Counted from the first letter of the stretch, positions 23,554 through 33,392 are shown. The stretch: 64,000 nucleotides of DNA from Haloferax namakaokahaiae (GCF_042663225.1 NZ_JBHTAA010000005.1:310001-374000), one strand, 5' to 3'. Notes: a model not told the origin generated them from the sequence alone. Program-made: numbers and translations.

Positions 23554-25068
23554 TTAGCGCACGGTTCGGGTCACCCAACCCGACGGACCGCTGGGGAAGG
23601 GCGAGGCCTCTTCGCGCGATTGCAACTCACCCGTTCCATCGGTCGCTCGGACGACGACTTCGTGCTCTTCGGGCGGGGCGGTGTAGGTGTAGGACCACTG
23701 CCGCCACACGTCGGTTCCGGGGAGTGGCTCGGAGAGGTCGGCGTCGTTCCACGTGCTCCCGCCGTCGGTCGAGACTTCGACGCGCTCGATGCCGCGTGTG
23801 CCGGCGTAGGCGTGCCCGGCGACCTCTTTACGGCCGCCTTCGAGGTCGTTGATGACGTGGAGTTTGGCGACGGTGTTGACCGGGCCGGTGCCGTGCCACC
23901 CGCGCTTCTCCCAGTAGCCGTCCATCTCCTGTTCGAGGATTTCGATTTCGGTGAGCCACTTCACGTTGATTTCACCCCAGTGGCCGGGGATGAGGGCCCG
24001 TGCCGGGTAGCCGTGACCGCGGGGGAGTGGCCCGCCGTTCATCCCGAACGCGAGGAAGCCGTCTTCGAGCGCCGGAAGCGGGAACTCCTCGTAGAAGTCG
24101 TCTGCCGCGCGGAGCATCACACAGCAGTTTTCACCCACGCCGGCGGGTTCGACGAGGTCCATGAGTGGAATGCCGGTCCAGAGCGCCGTGTCCATCTTCT
24201 TGCCGTTGAGCGCTTCGCCGACACAGCGCAGCGAGACGAATTGGTGTTCGACTTCGCGGCCGACGATGTCCTCGTAGGTGTAGGTGACCTCGCGTTCCAC
24301 GTCGCCGGTGACGGTGAGCGACCACTCGCTCGCGTCGAGGTCGGGGTCCGTCGAGTTGATGTCCACCTGGTAGAAGTCGTCGCTGACGAGGGGTTCGAGT
24401 CCAGCCACGGCGAACGACTTCTCGGCCGCTTCGGCGAGGAGCGCGTCTACCTCCGAACTCACCCACGGGCCAGTCGAATCGTCAACACCCGAGTCAGCCT
24501 GTGCAGTGCCACGAGACCCGAGCAGGTAGCCGCCGAACACGAGTGGAACCGCGCTCGCAATCGCGGCGAGGACGCGGCGTCGGTCGGGCGATTGGGCCGT
24601 CGCCGACGCGATATCGCTGCCGACTCCGCCGCGGACGACGAAGTCAGCGGCCAAGACGACGATTCCCGCGGCCGCCCCGGCGACGAGCGACGGTTCTATC
24701 GCGCCGGTGATTCCGACGGAGATGACCGCGACGAGGGCGGCCGTGACGACGCCCGCGACGGGGTACTCGACGTAGTTGTCGAGCGCGAGTCCGACGAGTG
24801 CCGCGAGGGCGAAGAGCAGGACCGACAGGCCAAGTGCCACGAGGGTGTTCAACTGGTCGCCGAGGTCACCGAGGACGAGGATGCTGAACGTGATGATTTC
24901 GCCGGGGAGCGTTCGAGCGAGGAAGCCCGCGATGGCACCGGCGACGAACGTCGGCGTGAACGAGGCGACGGCGAAAGAGCCTGCGAGACCCGCAAGCCCC
25001 GCGAACAGTGCGACGACGAGCGACTGGATTCCGGCCGAATCTCGCCACCGCATCGCGGTGTGTGACAT
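23554..25068 (-). CDS. Membrane-anchored sulfite-oxidase-family molybdopterin enzyme
   Basis: A 504-residue oxidoreductase. Residues 1-190 form an N-terminal block of five or six membrane helices. A short Tat-like segment (PDRRRVLAAIASAVPLVFGGYLLG) leads to an extracytoplasmic sulfite oxidase-type Mo-pterin domain (about 215-400). The Mo-ligand Cys is in QFVSLRCVGEALNG, and MNGGPLPRGHGYPARALIPG is also family-typical. An Ig-like Mo-co dimerisation domain (about 405-504) follows. Substrate may be sulfite or another small oxyanion or sulfoxide; not determinable here. No haem subunit is adjacent. Confidence 0.88.
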   Translation of the reverse strand: MSHTAMRWRDSAGIQSLVVALFAGLAGLAGSFAVASFTPTFVAGAIAGFLARTLPGEIITFSILVLGDLGDQLNTLVALGLSVLLFALAALVGLALDNYVEYPVAGVVTAALVAVISVGITGAIEPSLVAGAAAGIVVLAADFVVRGGVGSDIASATAQSPDRRRVLAAIASAVPLVFGGYLLGSRGTAQADSGVDDSTGPWVSSEVDALLAEAAEKSFAVAGLEPLVSDDFYQVDINSTDPDLDASEWSLTVTGDVEREVTYTYEDIVGREVEHQFVSLRCVGEALNGKKMDTALWTGIPLMDLVEPAGVGENCCVMLRAADDFYEEFPLPALEDGFLAFGMNGGPLPRGHGYPARALIPGHWGEINVKWLTEIEILEQEMDGYWEKRGWHGTGPVNTVAKLHVINDLEGGRKEVAGHAYAGTRGIERVEVSTDGGSTWNDADLSEPLPGTDVWRQWSYTYTAPPEEHEVVVRATDGTGELQSREEASPFPSGPSGWVTRTVR

Positions 25069-25227
25069 GATAGTAGAGAGGAAGCGAGGAGGGTCGATAT
25101 GGATTTTTCAAACTTCGGTCCACATCGCTCACACCTTCGGCTGAACTCTCTCGCAACTCTCTCCCAATTCGTTCTAGAATTCGGCTCGGACTCCGGTCGG
25201 GTACGGGACTGGTTCGAACCGCAGTCG

Positions 25228-26178
25228 TCAGAGAACCGACTCGAAGCGTTCGACGTGGAAGGCGACGGCATCGTCGCCCGTGACTTCGGGATACCGTGGC
25301 CGCGTCACGATGCCACTCGAATCGACGGCCGACCGGGCAATCGCCGCGAGCCGGTAGGCGGGCGGGATGTCGGGGTACGAACCGACGGACTCGTAGCCCG
25401 ATTTGAACGCCGCTCGGAGCGGTGTCCCATCGGCGACGTACCAGTCGGCGACGAGGTGTTCGGCCTTTGCGACCGAGAGACCGGGGGCGGCGGCGAGCGG
25501 TGCGCCCCAGTCGAGGATGGCAGACACCTCACCGTCCGCGAGGAGGGCGTTTCCGGGTCTGAAATCCCACGGAAAGAGCGTCGATGGCGGCGACTCGGGG
25601 AGCACAGACTCTTCGAGTGCGGCCGTGAGTTCGGGACGCACGTCGTCGAACGCCGACGGAAGCGCGTCGATTCCGGCACGGGCGTACGACTTGAACCACG
25701 GTCCCCACTCGGTTTCGCCGTTCGCGTGCATGCTCGCAGCGTCGGTCTGCGACGAGTCGAGACCGATTTCGCCGTAGCTCTCGAACGAGAACGTCTCGTG
25801 GAGTTCGGCGAGCGAGCGACCGAACGTGTGCGCGACGTGTCGCTGGGCCGGTGGGTCGAGTTCGACGAACTGCTCGTGGAGGTCGGAACCGGTCGCGTGT
25901 TCGACCACCGCGTAGCCCAGTCCATCGAATCTTCCCGTCGCAAACACTTCCGGCACCGGCACACCGGTCCGCTCCCGAATCGCCTCGGAGAGTACCGTCT
26001 CGACGCGAATACCGTCTGTATCAGGAGTGAGCTGGACGACCACGGAGTGGTCGTTGCCGAACGTCACGATAGCGGTCTGTTTGTGATTTCCGCGAGCGGG
26101 ATGCGTCACCGACGCCGCCTCTCGCGCCGGAAACTCGCGGGCGAGAATATCCTCGACGACATCCGCAGGCTCGTCCAT
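25228..26178 (-). CDS. Phosphotransferase of the aminoglycoside/choline kinase family
   Basis: A 316-residue kinase-like protein. The C-lobe has the catalytic loop as FPWDFRPGNALL, where the Asp and Asn are kept but the usual HGD start is replaced by P-W-D; the metal-binding DWG follows (ILDWGAPLA). The N-lobe has VVVQLTPD and the hinge YAVVEHATG. Substrate is unknown; drug resistance should not be assumed. It begins just before the divergent region with the HAD gene. Confidence 0.85.
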   Translation of the reverse strand: MDEPADVVEDILAREFPAREAASVTHPARGNHKQTAIVTFGNDHSVVVQLTPDTDGIRVETVLSEAIRERTGVPVPEVFATGRFDGLGYAVVEHATGSDLHEQFVELDPPAQRHVAHTFGRSLAELHETFSFESYGEIGLDSSQTDAASMHANGETEWGPWFKSYARAGIDALPSAFDDVRPELTAALEESVLPESPPSTLFPWDFRPGNALLADGEVSAILDWGAPLAAAPGLSVAKAEHLVADWYVADGTPLRAAFKSGYESVGSYPDIPPAYRLAAIARSAVDSSGIVTRPRYPEVTGDDAVAFHVERFESVL

Positions 26179-26239
26179 GCCAGTTTCGTATGAAGTCGAA
26201 GGAGATAGCCTCGGCGGAAAAAGCCCGGCAGAATAGTCG

Positions 26240-26926
26240 TCAGTCGCTCGGGTGAAGCGCGGCCGCCAACTCGTGGAGCGATTCGAAGACGAACTCTGGC
26301 GCGTAGCCGTCCATCGAGTCGATGTGTGCTGGCTCTTCCGGACACCACGCGGCGCTGAGTCCGGCGTTCTGTGCGCCTTCTACGTCGAATTCGAGCGAGT
26401 TCCCGACGTAGAGGCTCGTCTCCGCCCGCACCGAGAGCGCGTCGAGCGCGTGGTCGAACGGGTCGGCGTGCGGCTTCCGTCTGGGCATGTCGCCGGCGAA
26501 GACGACCACGTCGAATGCGTCTTCGAGACCGAGCGCGCCGATTTTAATCGACTGTCGGTGCTCGGGTCCGTTCGTAATGAGGCCGACGTGCCCGACCACT
26601 GCGGCGGCTTCGAGCGCGGCAACCGCCCCCGAGCGAAACGAGACGGCCGTGTGGTCCACCGTCTCCATGAACCCTGTTGCGAGCGCGGCGGTATCGACCG
26701 ATTCGAAGCCGTACTTGTCCGCGACTCGCTCGAACCCGTTCACGAGGTAGCCCTTCGGGTCGTTCGGGTCTGGCGCGCCCGCGAGCGCCGACCAGAGGTC
26801 ACCCGGTTCGCCGAACGCCTCGATTCCGGCGGTTTCGAACGCCCCGAAGTAGATGGTCTCCTCGTCTTGGTCGTGCGTACAGAGCGTCCCGTCGAGGTCG
26901 AACAGCACCGCGTCGTACGAAGCCAC
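26240..26926 (-). CDS. HAD-superfamily hydrolase
   Basis: A 228-residue phosphatase-like protein with motif I DAVLFDLDGTL, motif II LITNG, a Lys in PRRKPHADPFDHAL (motif III) and motif IV region YVGNSLEFDVEGAQNAG. The frame extends to 27085, but the start is placed at the GTG at 26926 because a TTTTATC box lies about 25 nt upstream (minus strand), consistent with a leaderless GTG start. The small-molecule substrate is unknown. Confidence 0.85.
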   Translation of the reverse strand: MASYDAVLFDLDGTLCTHDQDEETIYFGAFETAGIEAFGEPGDLWSALAGAPDPNDPKGYLVNGFERVADKYGFESVDTAALATGFMETVDHTAVSFRSGAVAALEAAAVVGHVGLITNGPEHRQSIKIGALGLEDAFDVVVFAGDMPRRKPHADPFDHALDALSVRAETSLYVGNSLEFDVEGAQNAGLSAAWCPEEPAHIDSMDGYAPEFVFESLHELAAALHPSD

Positions 26927-26991
26927 GAGTGGACTAGGTATGGCGAGGATAAAACGGTCGCCGTTGGTGCAGTGTGCCGCTCGAACCGCTC

Positions 26992-27120
26992 CTACGCCCG
27001 CTCGTCGCTGTCTATCTCGTGATACACCGACACGTGTTCCAGCAGTTCGGCCTTCGTATCGAAGTGTTCGCCACACAGGTCGCACGTGAAATCGGCTCTG
27101 CGTTCGTCGGTGGAACTCAT
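26992..27120 (-). CDS. 42-residue C2H2 zinc-finger microprotein
   Basis: A complete C2H2-type finger: FTCDLCGEHFDTKAELLEHVSVYHE, i.e. C-x2-C then H-x4-H with the usual Phe and Leu core residues. The start is the ATG at 27120 (MSSTDERR), although the frame remains open to 27351 through the acyl-CoA dehydrogenase gene. Small zinc-finger proteins are frequent in haloarchaea and probably regulate or contact nucleic acid or protein. Confidence 0.78.
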   Translation of the reverse strand: MSSTDERRADFTCDLCGEHFDTKAELLEHVSVYHEIDSDERA

Positions 27121-27178
27121 GGTAGAAATTTGACGTTCGAACGCCTTAACGACACGCCCGAGAGGACGGGACTCGGCG

Positions 27179-28333
27179 TCAGTAGCCCTTGCCGAGCAGT
27201 TCGCGGGCGATGATGGTCTTTTGAATCTCCGTCGTTCCCTCGTAGATTTGGGTGATCTTCGAGTCGCGGTAGAGGCGCTCGACGTCGTGGTCGTTGACGA
27301 AGCCAGCGCCGCCGTGAATCTGGACCGCCTCGTCGGCGACGTCCGTCGCAACGTCGGAGGCGAACTCTTTGGCCATCGACGCGAGCGCCGTCAACTGGTC
27401 TTCGTCGTTGTCCACGCTCCACGCCGATTTATACGTCAACTGGCGGGCCGCCTCGGTCCGGGTGTGCATCTCGCTCAGTTTGTGCTGGATGGCCTGGAAG
27501 TCGCTAATCGACCGCCCGAACTGCTCGCGCTCTTTGGCGTATTCGAGTGCGCGCTCGCAGGCACCCTTGGCGATACCGACGCCTTGGGCGGCGACGGCCG
27601 TCCGCGTCTCGTCGAAGAACTGCATGAGTTGGAGAAAGCCCATGCCGCGGGTGCCGACGAGGTTCTCCTCGGGTACGCGCACGTCGTCGAGGATGAGTTC
27701 GGCGGTGTCGCTGGCGCGGATGCCCATCTTCCCGGTGATTTTGTCGGCCGAGAAGCCGTCTCGGTCGGCCTCGACGAGAATCTGCGAGAAGCCGGAGTAG
27801 CGGTCCTCCGCGTCCGGGTCGGTCTGGCACATGACGACGAAGTAGTCGCCGACGCTCCCGTTGGTAATCCACATCTTGTTCCCGTTGAGCACCCACTCGT
27901 CGCCGTCTTTCTCGGCGCGGGTTCGGACGCCAGTCACGTCGGACCCGGCCTGCGGTTCGCTGATGGCCGCGCCCATGACGGACTCGCCCTCGACGATTGG
28001 CGGGAGGTAGCGCTCTTTCTGCTCGTCGGTGCCGAAGGCGATGATGGCCTCCGCGCCGAACCCCGCGCTCGTGATGCAGAGACCGATACCGGGGTCCACC
28101 GCGAACAGTTCCTCGGTGACGAGTGCGTTTTCGAGCGAAGAGTAGCCGACGCCACCGTATTCGACGGGGAAGTGTGCGCCCGTCAACCCCATCTTGGCGG
28201 CCTCTTTGACGATGTCGTGGGGGTACTTCTCTTCCTCGTCGTACTCGCTTGCGACGGGGGCGATTTCGTTCTCGGCGAATCGACGGACCTCCTCTTTGAT
28301 GGCCCGTTGTTCGTCGGTGAGGTTGTAGTCCAT
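27179..28333 (-). CDS. Acyl-CoA dehydrogenase
   Basis: FAD-dependent alpha,beta-dehydrogenation of acyl-CoA. The 384-residue enzyme shows the family signatures AISEPQAGSDVTGVRT and WITNG for FAD/CoA binding. The catalytic Glu is in QIYEGTTEIQ near the C-terminus, with VQIHGGAGFVNDHDVERLYRDSK just before it. The ATG at 28333 is favoured over an upstream TTG at 28348. The electron-transfer flavoprotein partner is not in this window. Chain-length preference cannot be told. Confidence 0.93.
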   Translation of the reverse strand: MDYNLTDEQRAIKEEVRRFAENEIAPVASEYDEEEKYPHDIVKEAAKMGLTGAHFPVEYGGVGYSSLENALVTEELFAVDPGIGLCITSAGFGAEAIIAFGTDEQKERYLPPIVEGESVMGAAISEPQAGSDVTGVRTRAEKDGDEWVLNGNKMWITNGSVGDYFVVMCQTDPDAEDRYSGFSQILVEADRDGFSADKITGKMGIRASDTAELILDDVRVPEENLVGTRGMGFLQLMQFFDETRTAVAAQGVGIAKGACERALEYAKEREQFGRSISDFQAIQHKLSEMHTRTEAARQLTYKSAWSVDNDEDQLTALASMAKEFASDVATDVADEAVQIHGGAGFVNDHDVERLYRDSKITQIYEGTTEIQKTIIARELLGKGY

Positions 28334-28494
28334 GATTGTTAGTTGCAAACGTGCCTCATATTGCTTGTCACACTGAGAACAACGTGCGAGGAGTGGAAAC
28401 GGATCAGACGACAGGCTTGTGGTCCGACTGCTCGCGTCGTTCCTTCACGATTTCCTGCCAAATCGGTCTTGTCGCTCCCGACCCTACGTGTGCC

Positions 28495-29142
28495 ATGAAG
28501 CGTCGTACAGTACTCGCCCTCTCAGCCGTCGGTCTCGCAGTCGCAGGCATCCTTGTCACCCGTACGTTCGGGTCCGACGACGTCGAACAGGTCCCCTACA
28601 CCGTGGTCGAAGAGTTCCGCGGTGTAGAACTCCGCCACTACCCGACGACAGTCACCGTCGAGACGAGCGCGCGGAACTCGAACGCCGCGTTCCGGCGTCT
28701 GTTCAACTATCTCTCCGGTGCGAATCGAACCCGACAGAAGGTTTCGATGACCGCGCCGGTCCAGACCGACCAGTCGAGTGCGAAGATTCCCATGACCGCG
28801 CCCGTCGCAACCGAACCGGGTGACGAGGGCATGCAGATGGCGTTCTTCCTGCCCGCGGAGTACGACTACGAGAGCGCCCCGCGGCCGACCGACCCGGCGG
28901 TCGAACTCGCCGAACACCCGGCGCGGACGCTCGCGGTTCGACAGTTCTCGTGGCTCGCCACCGACCGCCGAACGAAGTCGCAGACCGACGCGCTCGTCGC
29001 TACGCTCGCCGAGGAGTCCGTCCCCATCGTCGGCGAACCGTTCTTGTTGCAGTACGACTCGCCGTGGACGCTCCCGTTCTTACGGACGAACGAAGTCGCA
29101 GTCGAGGTCCAGCGCCGGACCGCCGGCCGACCGGGGAACTGA
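28495..29142 (+). CDS. SOUL haem-binding family protein, membrane-anchored
   Basis: A 215-residue protein whose N-terminus (MKRRTVLALSAVGLAVAGILV) is a signal anchor. The rest is a SOUL/HBP domain: VPYTVVEEFRGVELRHYPTTVTVET, two KVSMTAPV / KIPMTAPV strands typical of the family, and a C-terminal EPFLLQYDSPWTLPFLRTNEV. Family members bind haem or tetrapyrroles loosely; the role in archaea is unknown. ATG at 28495 chosen because the anchor begins there. Confidence 0.88.
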   Translation: MKRRTVLALSAVGLAVAGILVTRTFGSDDVEQVPYTVVEEFRGVELRHYPTTVTVETSARNSNAAFRRLFNYLSGANRTRQKVSMTAPVQTDQSSAKIPMTAPVATEPGDEGMQMAFFLPAEYDYESAPRPTDPAVELAEHPARTLAVRQFSWLATDRRTKSQTDALVATLAEESVPIVGEPFLLQYDSPWTLPFLRTNEVAVEVQRRTAGRPGN

Positions 29143-29164
29143 GTCGAGCACGGTGGCACCTGAC

Positions 29165-30907
29165 TCAGGACTCGGGTTCGTACACTTCGACGTCCGGCCG
29201 TTGTGAGGTCGGAACGAGCGGCAGTTCGACGACGAACGTTGACCCGCGCGGGTCGTTATCTTCGACCCACACGTCGCCCTCGAAGTTGGAGACGATGGTT
29301 TTGACCAGGTAGAGACCGATACCCGTCCCGCGGCTTTCGATGCCGCGTTCACCCTCGCCGAAGACTCGTTCTTTTCTGTCGTCTGGGATGCCCGGCCCGT
29401 CGTCGCTGATTGTGACCGTCGCGGTGTCCGCTGTGACCGAGAGCGAAACGTCGATAGTCGGGTTTTCGGTGTCGTTGTGGACGACGGCGTTCTTCAGGAG
29501 ATTCTCGAAGACCGAATCGAGAAGGTCGTTCGCTATGACCGTCGCTCGCGGACACGACGAGAGTGATACCGTCGCGTTCGGATAGCCTTCGCGGATGGCC
29601 TCGACGGCGGCGGTGAGGATGTCCGCGACGTTGACGTGTCGAACCCGGTCTGCATCGTCGGTCGCACGCATCAAATCACCGAGCACGTCGGTCAACTCGA
29701 CGGTGTGCATCGCCCGACGGAACGCCGTGTTGAGTTGTCCACGCCCGGTCTCGGAGAGCGGTTCGTGTTCGAGGACGAGGTCGATGTACGACGTGACCAA
29801 CTGCATGTCGTTTCGGATGTCGTGGCGGACGATTCGATTGAACACTTCCAGTTCGGCGTTGCGCGCCTGCAACGACAGTTCGTACTGCTTTCGGTGGGTC
29901 ACGTCCCGAACCGTAACCACCCACCCGACCGGTGTACCCGCCCGGGTGAGCGTGTGGCGTTTGAGTTCGACGAAGCGGTCGCCAGCGTTCGGAACCGGAA
30001 GGTCGATTGGGTCGCCCTCCGGTTCGAGTTGGTCGTACAGTGGAACGCAGGACGCGGCGTCCATCCCCACGTACGGGTCGCTCGTATCGAGCAACGTCGA
30101 GACGGTGTCGGTGACGTGTACGACCGTCTCGGCGGTATCGAGGACGATGAGACCGTCCGCGGAGTGCTCTCCCGCCATCGCGTAGGCGAGCGGACGCAAG
30201 TCGAGGAGTCTGTAGCGAAACACGCCGACACCGAAGGCGGCCGCCGGAATCGCCAGCGAGACGGGAATCATGTTCACGCCACCGGCCAGCGGCGGCGTGT
30301 GTGTCAACTCGAAGGCGGCGACGAGGAGCGGGACGACCATGCCGCCGAGGAGGAGGTACGCCTGCGGCCGGACCGGTTTGGAGACTCGCAGTGCGTAGTG
30401 TGCGATGACGCCGAGTGCGAGCAGTAGGACGACGATGTTGTAGCCGAGTCCGAAGATGCTCACCGGGCCGTCGTGGACGCGGAGGAAGTGAACGCCATCA
30501 TCCACGAACACTTCGTAGCCGGTGTACCCGAGCTGATTCGGGTTGAACACGAGCGCGAGGACGAACAGCAGGGGAACGACGTACAACAGCGCGGCCGTCC
30601 GACGAGTGACCCACTCGTGTCTGTCCGTGTAGGCGAGCGCGAACAACAGAAACGCCGGTGGAGCGGCCGCCGCGCCGACGTGGAGGGCGATGTACGCGGT
30701 CAGCTTCGAAGTCGGGTCAACGAGTAGAAGTTTGACCACGCTCACGGTGGTCCAGACGGTGACGCTAGCGGCGAGCGCCGTGAACGGGACGAGAATCGAG
30801 TTCCCACGCTTTTGCCGACTAAACGAGACTGCATACGCAGTGAGAAACGCACTCGTCACTGCTGCGAAGACCATCGGATAAGCGTAGGCGGTATCCTGCC
30901 ACTGCAT
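29165..30907 (-). CDS. 7TM-PAS histidine kinase
   Basis: A 580-residue sensor kinase, similar in layout to the one at 16539. There are seven membrane helices in residues 10-240, a PAS domain (about 245-340, ending GWVVTVRDVTHRKQYELSLQARN), and a phospho-acceptor His near residue 362 in FNRIVRHDIRNDMQ. ATPase motifs are ENLLKNAVVHN, SDDGPGIP and GTGIGLYLV. The ATG at 30907 is preferred over a GTG three codons earlier. No paired response regulator is nearby. Confidence 0.92.
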   Translation of the reverse strand: MQWQDTAYAYPMVFAAVTSAFLTAYAVSFSRQKRGNSILVPFTALAASVTVWTTVSVVKLLLVDPTSKLTAYIALHVGAAAAPPAFLLFALAYTDRHEWVTRRTAALLYVVPLLFVLALVFNPNQLGYTGYEVFVDDGVHFLRVHDGPVSIFGLGYNIVVLLLALGVIAHYALRVSKPVRPQAYLLLGGMVVPLLVAAFELTHTPPLAGGVNMIPVSLAIPAAAFGVGVFRYRLLDLRPLAYAMAGEHSADGLIVLDTAETVVHVTDTVSTLLDTSDPYVGMDAASCVPLYDQLEPEGDPIDLPVPNAGDRFVELKRHTLTRAGTPVGWVVTVRDVTHRKQYELSLQARNAELEVFNRIVRHDIRNDMQLVTSYIDLVLEHEPLSETGRGQLNTAFRRAMHTVELTDVLGDLMRATDDADRVRHVNVADILTAAVEAIREGYPNATVSLSSCPRATVIANDLLDSVFENLLKNAVVHNDTENPTIDVSLSVTADTATVTISDDGPGIPDDRKERVFGEGERGIESRGTGIGLYLVKTIVSNFEGDVWVEDNDPRGSTFVVELPLVPTSQRPDVEVYEPES

Positions 30908-31108
30908 GTTTCTCACAACCCGACCTCACCAACACACAATTGGATGTGAGTTGAATTCCCCGCGAACGGTCAGATAGTACAACGGACGATATCATACCAA
31001 ATAAAGACAGTCATCGACTCGTCGTGACGGAGAGAGTGAACGAGCGAAACTGGAAGTGGTCACGGACGGGTGGGTCGTTCGCTGAACACGACGGCGGAGG
31101 ACAGCGAG

Positions 31109-32242
31109 TTACTCGTGAAGCTCTTCTTCGACGAGCGTGACCGCTTGCGACACCGCACCGACGGTCGTCAGATAGCCCGCGCCGACGGTCGCTTTCATCG
31201 CCTTCGCGGCGCTTCCGCGGAAGATTTGCGGGCCGACCTGCGCGACGGCGCTGTCGCCGATAGAGACGATCCAACCGGGAACGTCGAAGCGGTACGGGTC
31301 GGGTCGCGGTGGGAAGTCGCCGTGTTCGTCGTGCTGTGCGTATCGAACTTGGTCCGCGATGTTCTTCGCCACGACCTTCGCCTCTCGAATCGCGGCCGAC
31401 GCGCTCGCTGGCACGGGTTCGCCGTCGGCATCGACAGCGCGGGCCGCATCGCCGACGACGAAGGTTCGCGCGTCGAGTCTGAGGTCTGCACGGACTGGCG
31501 GTCGCTCGTTAGCCATCGCCTCGCTACCGCCGATTCCGCCCGCCCAGATGAGCATGTCGTAGTCGATATCGCCGGTATCCGTCTCGACCGTGGATTCCGT
31601 GGCACGTTCGACGGTGGTCTCGGTTCGAATCTCGACGCCGCAGTCGAGTAACTCGTCGCGGACGGCGCGCTGGAACGCCGGGGCGAACGCCGGGGCGACC
31701 GTGCCTAACTGTTCGAGAACGACGATATCCGTCGCCGCGTCCTCCTCGTCGCGGAGCGCGGCGAGTTCGCCGGCGATTTGGACACCCGAGAGTCCGGCAC
31801 CGCCGATGACGACCGTTCCGCCGTGAGTGCAGGCTTCGAAGAAACGCTCGCGGATGGCGGCAGCGTCGGCGAGGCGTTTGAGCGGGAGGGCGTGTTCCTC
31901 GACGCCGGGAATCCCGAAGTAGTTGGTTTCGCCGCCGAGACAGACCGCACAGTAGTCGTAGCGGAGCGAGTCACCGTCGGCGAGATGCACCCGTCGGGCA
32001 TCCCGGTCGAGACCCGTCACGCGGTCGATGACGACCTCCGCGCGGTCGAAGAGGTCGTCCAAGGGGAGGGAAATCGCGTCGGCGATAGTGGGGTGTCGAA
32101 TCGCGCGGTGAACCTCGTGTTGGACGAGGTGGGTCGGCGCGTCGTTGACCACGATGAGGTCGGCGCTGTCGGGAAGCGAGCGTTCGAGGTCACGGGCGAG
32201 TGTGACGCCTGCATAACCAGCGCCGAGTACGAGGACACGCAT
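31109..32242 (-). CDS. NADH dehydrogenase-like FAD oxidoreductase (NDH-2 family)
   Basis: A 377-residue flavoprotein. It has the FAD-binding GAGYAGVTLARDLE at the N-terminus, a second GxGxxG for NADH (VVIGGAGLSGVQIAGELAAL), and the FAD signature TFVVGDAARAVD. The C-terminal helix (FRGSAAKAMKATVGAGYLTTVGAVSQAVTLVEEE) may contact the membrane face. Type II enzymes oxidise NADH and reduce quinone without pumping ions. The start is at MRVLVLGAG (32242); the upstream open frame is spurious. Other pyridine nucleotide-disulfide roles remain possible. Confidence 0.86.
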   Translation of the reverse strand: MRVLVLGAGYAGVTLARDLERSLPDSADLIVVNDAPTHLVQHEVHRAIRHPTIADAISLPLDDLFDRAEVVIDRVTGLDRDARRVHLADGDSLRYDYCAVCLGGETNYFGIPGVEEHALPLKRLADAAAIRERFFEACTHGGTVVIGGAGLSGVQIAGELAALRDEEDAATDIVVLEQLGTVAPAFAPAFQRAVRDELLDCGVEIRTETTVERATESTVETDTGDIDYDMLIWAGGIGGSEAMANERPPVRADLRLDARTFVVGDAARAVDADGEPVPASASAAIREAKVVAKNIADQVRYAQHDEHGDFPPRPDPYRFDVPGWIVSIGDSAVAQVGPQIFRGSAAKAMKATVGAGYLTTVGAVSQAVTLVEEELHE

Positions 32243-32303
32243 ACTCGTTGCCAGGAGCGCGAAGAAAAAGAGGGTGACGGCGTTGGAAGCGGGTGACGGC
32301 GAC

Positions 32304-33278
32304 TTAGAACAGCGCTTCGGACTCGTCGAGGACTTCTGCGGGTCCGCCGACGGTCCACACGTCGGTTTCGACACCGCAGTCGGCGATGGCTTCCTCGACG
32401 CGTTCGACGTGTTCCTCGGTCGTGTTGACGTAGACGCTCGCGCCCGTGTCGGTCGAGAAGTAGACGGGGATATCTTCCTCTTTGCGGAGTTGGCGAACCG
32501 TGTTGAACACCTCGATAGTGCGCGGTTGCCAGTAGACCCAGCCGGCGGGACCGGTCATCGTCGTCGCGGCGAGCGAGAGCGAGTCGTGCTCGGCGAGTTC
32601 GAACGCGGCGTCGAAGTCGTCTTCGTAGAGCGCCTCGCGCATGTCGTCGATTTGGGGGATGACGTGGGCCATCCGCGCTTGGAACATGTGACTGTCCTCT
32701 GCCTCGGCGTGTGCCTGTTCGGTCTCCTTGTAGGCGGGGACGTGCGCGGCGACGATGCGCAGGTCGTCTTCGAGGTCGGTCTCGATGCGCTCGGAGCGGC
32801 AGTCGATGTCGTTCATCCCCGAGTAGAGGTGCGAGACCGCACCCGTGACCGCGCGGGCGGCGGAGGCCGACCCGCGGCGGGCGATAGTCGAGATTTCTGG
32901 GCGCGTCATGTCGAGACCGGCGGCCTCGGCGAGCGCCATCGCGGCGGCGGCGAAACCGGACGCAGACGACCCGAACCCGATGTTCGAGGGGAAGGAGTTC
33001 TCGCTCTCTAATCGGACTCGGTGGTCGAAGCCAGCGAGTTCGCGGACTCGGTCCACGACGTCGCAGATGCGCTCTGCGCCGCGACCCTCGACTTCCTCGC
33101 CGCCGATGACGTACACGTCTTCCTCGGCGTCGGGGAGGAACTCGACCGTCGTCTTCGTGTGACTCGGGGCCGTACAGACGCTGATGCTGTCGTGATACGG
33201 CATTCTGCGTTCCGAGTCTCGCATCCCGTGATACTTCACGAGGCCCTGAATCGGGTGGGCCTTGGCGGTGGCCTTCAT
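32304..33278 (-). CDS. mvaD: Phosphomevalonate decarboxylase (GHMP family)
   Basis: Decarboxylates phosphomevalonate to isopentenyl phosphate in the archaeal mevalonate pathway; the enzyme type was characterised in Haloferax volcanii. The 324-residue protein has the decarboxylase N-terminus AKAHPIQGLVKYHGMRD, the GHMP ATP loop FPSNIGFGSSASGFAAAAMA, and MTGPAGWVYWQP and YFSTDTGASVYV of the active site. A minus-strand CGTTTAACCC box about 29 nt before the ATG at 33278 supports a leaderless mRNA. Confidence 0.92.
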   Translation of the reverse strand: MKATAKAHPIQGLVKYHGMRDSERRMPYHDSISVCTAPSHTKTTVEFLPDAEEDVYVIGGEEVEGRGAERICDVVDRVRELAGFDHRVRLESENSFPSNIGFGSSASGFAAAAMALAEAAGLDMTRPEISTIARRGSASAARAVTGAVSHLYSGMNDIDCRSERIETDLEDDLRIVAAHVPAYKETEQAHAEAEDSHMFQARMAHVIPQIDDMREALYEDDFDAAFELAEHDSLSLAATTMTGPAGWVYWQPRTIEVFNTVRQLRKEEDIPVYFSTDTGASVYVNTTEEHVERVEEAIADCGVETDVWTVGGPAEVLDESEALF

Positions 33279-33392
33279 AGACGAAAAGCCGTCAGACTGT
33301 GGGTTAAACGTCCCGATAGGTCACGGAACTCGATGCGCGAAGCATCTGGTGCTCGTGAGTTCCGGAGAGAAGTGCTCGCTGTGTGTCGTGTG

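Noticed and set aside
27121..27351. Upstream extension of the zinc-finger microprotein
   Set aside because: It runs antisense-frame through the acyl-CoA dehydrogenase 3' end; the ATG at 27120 directly precedes the finger.
28336..28494. N-terminal extension of the SOUL protein
   Set aside because: The signal anchor begins at the ATG at 28495, and the upstream residues have no family support.
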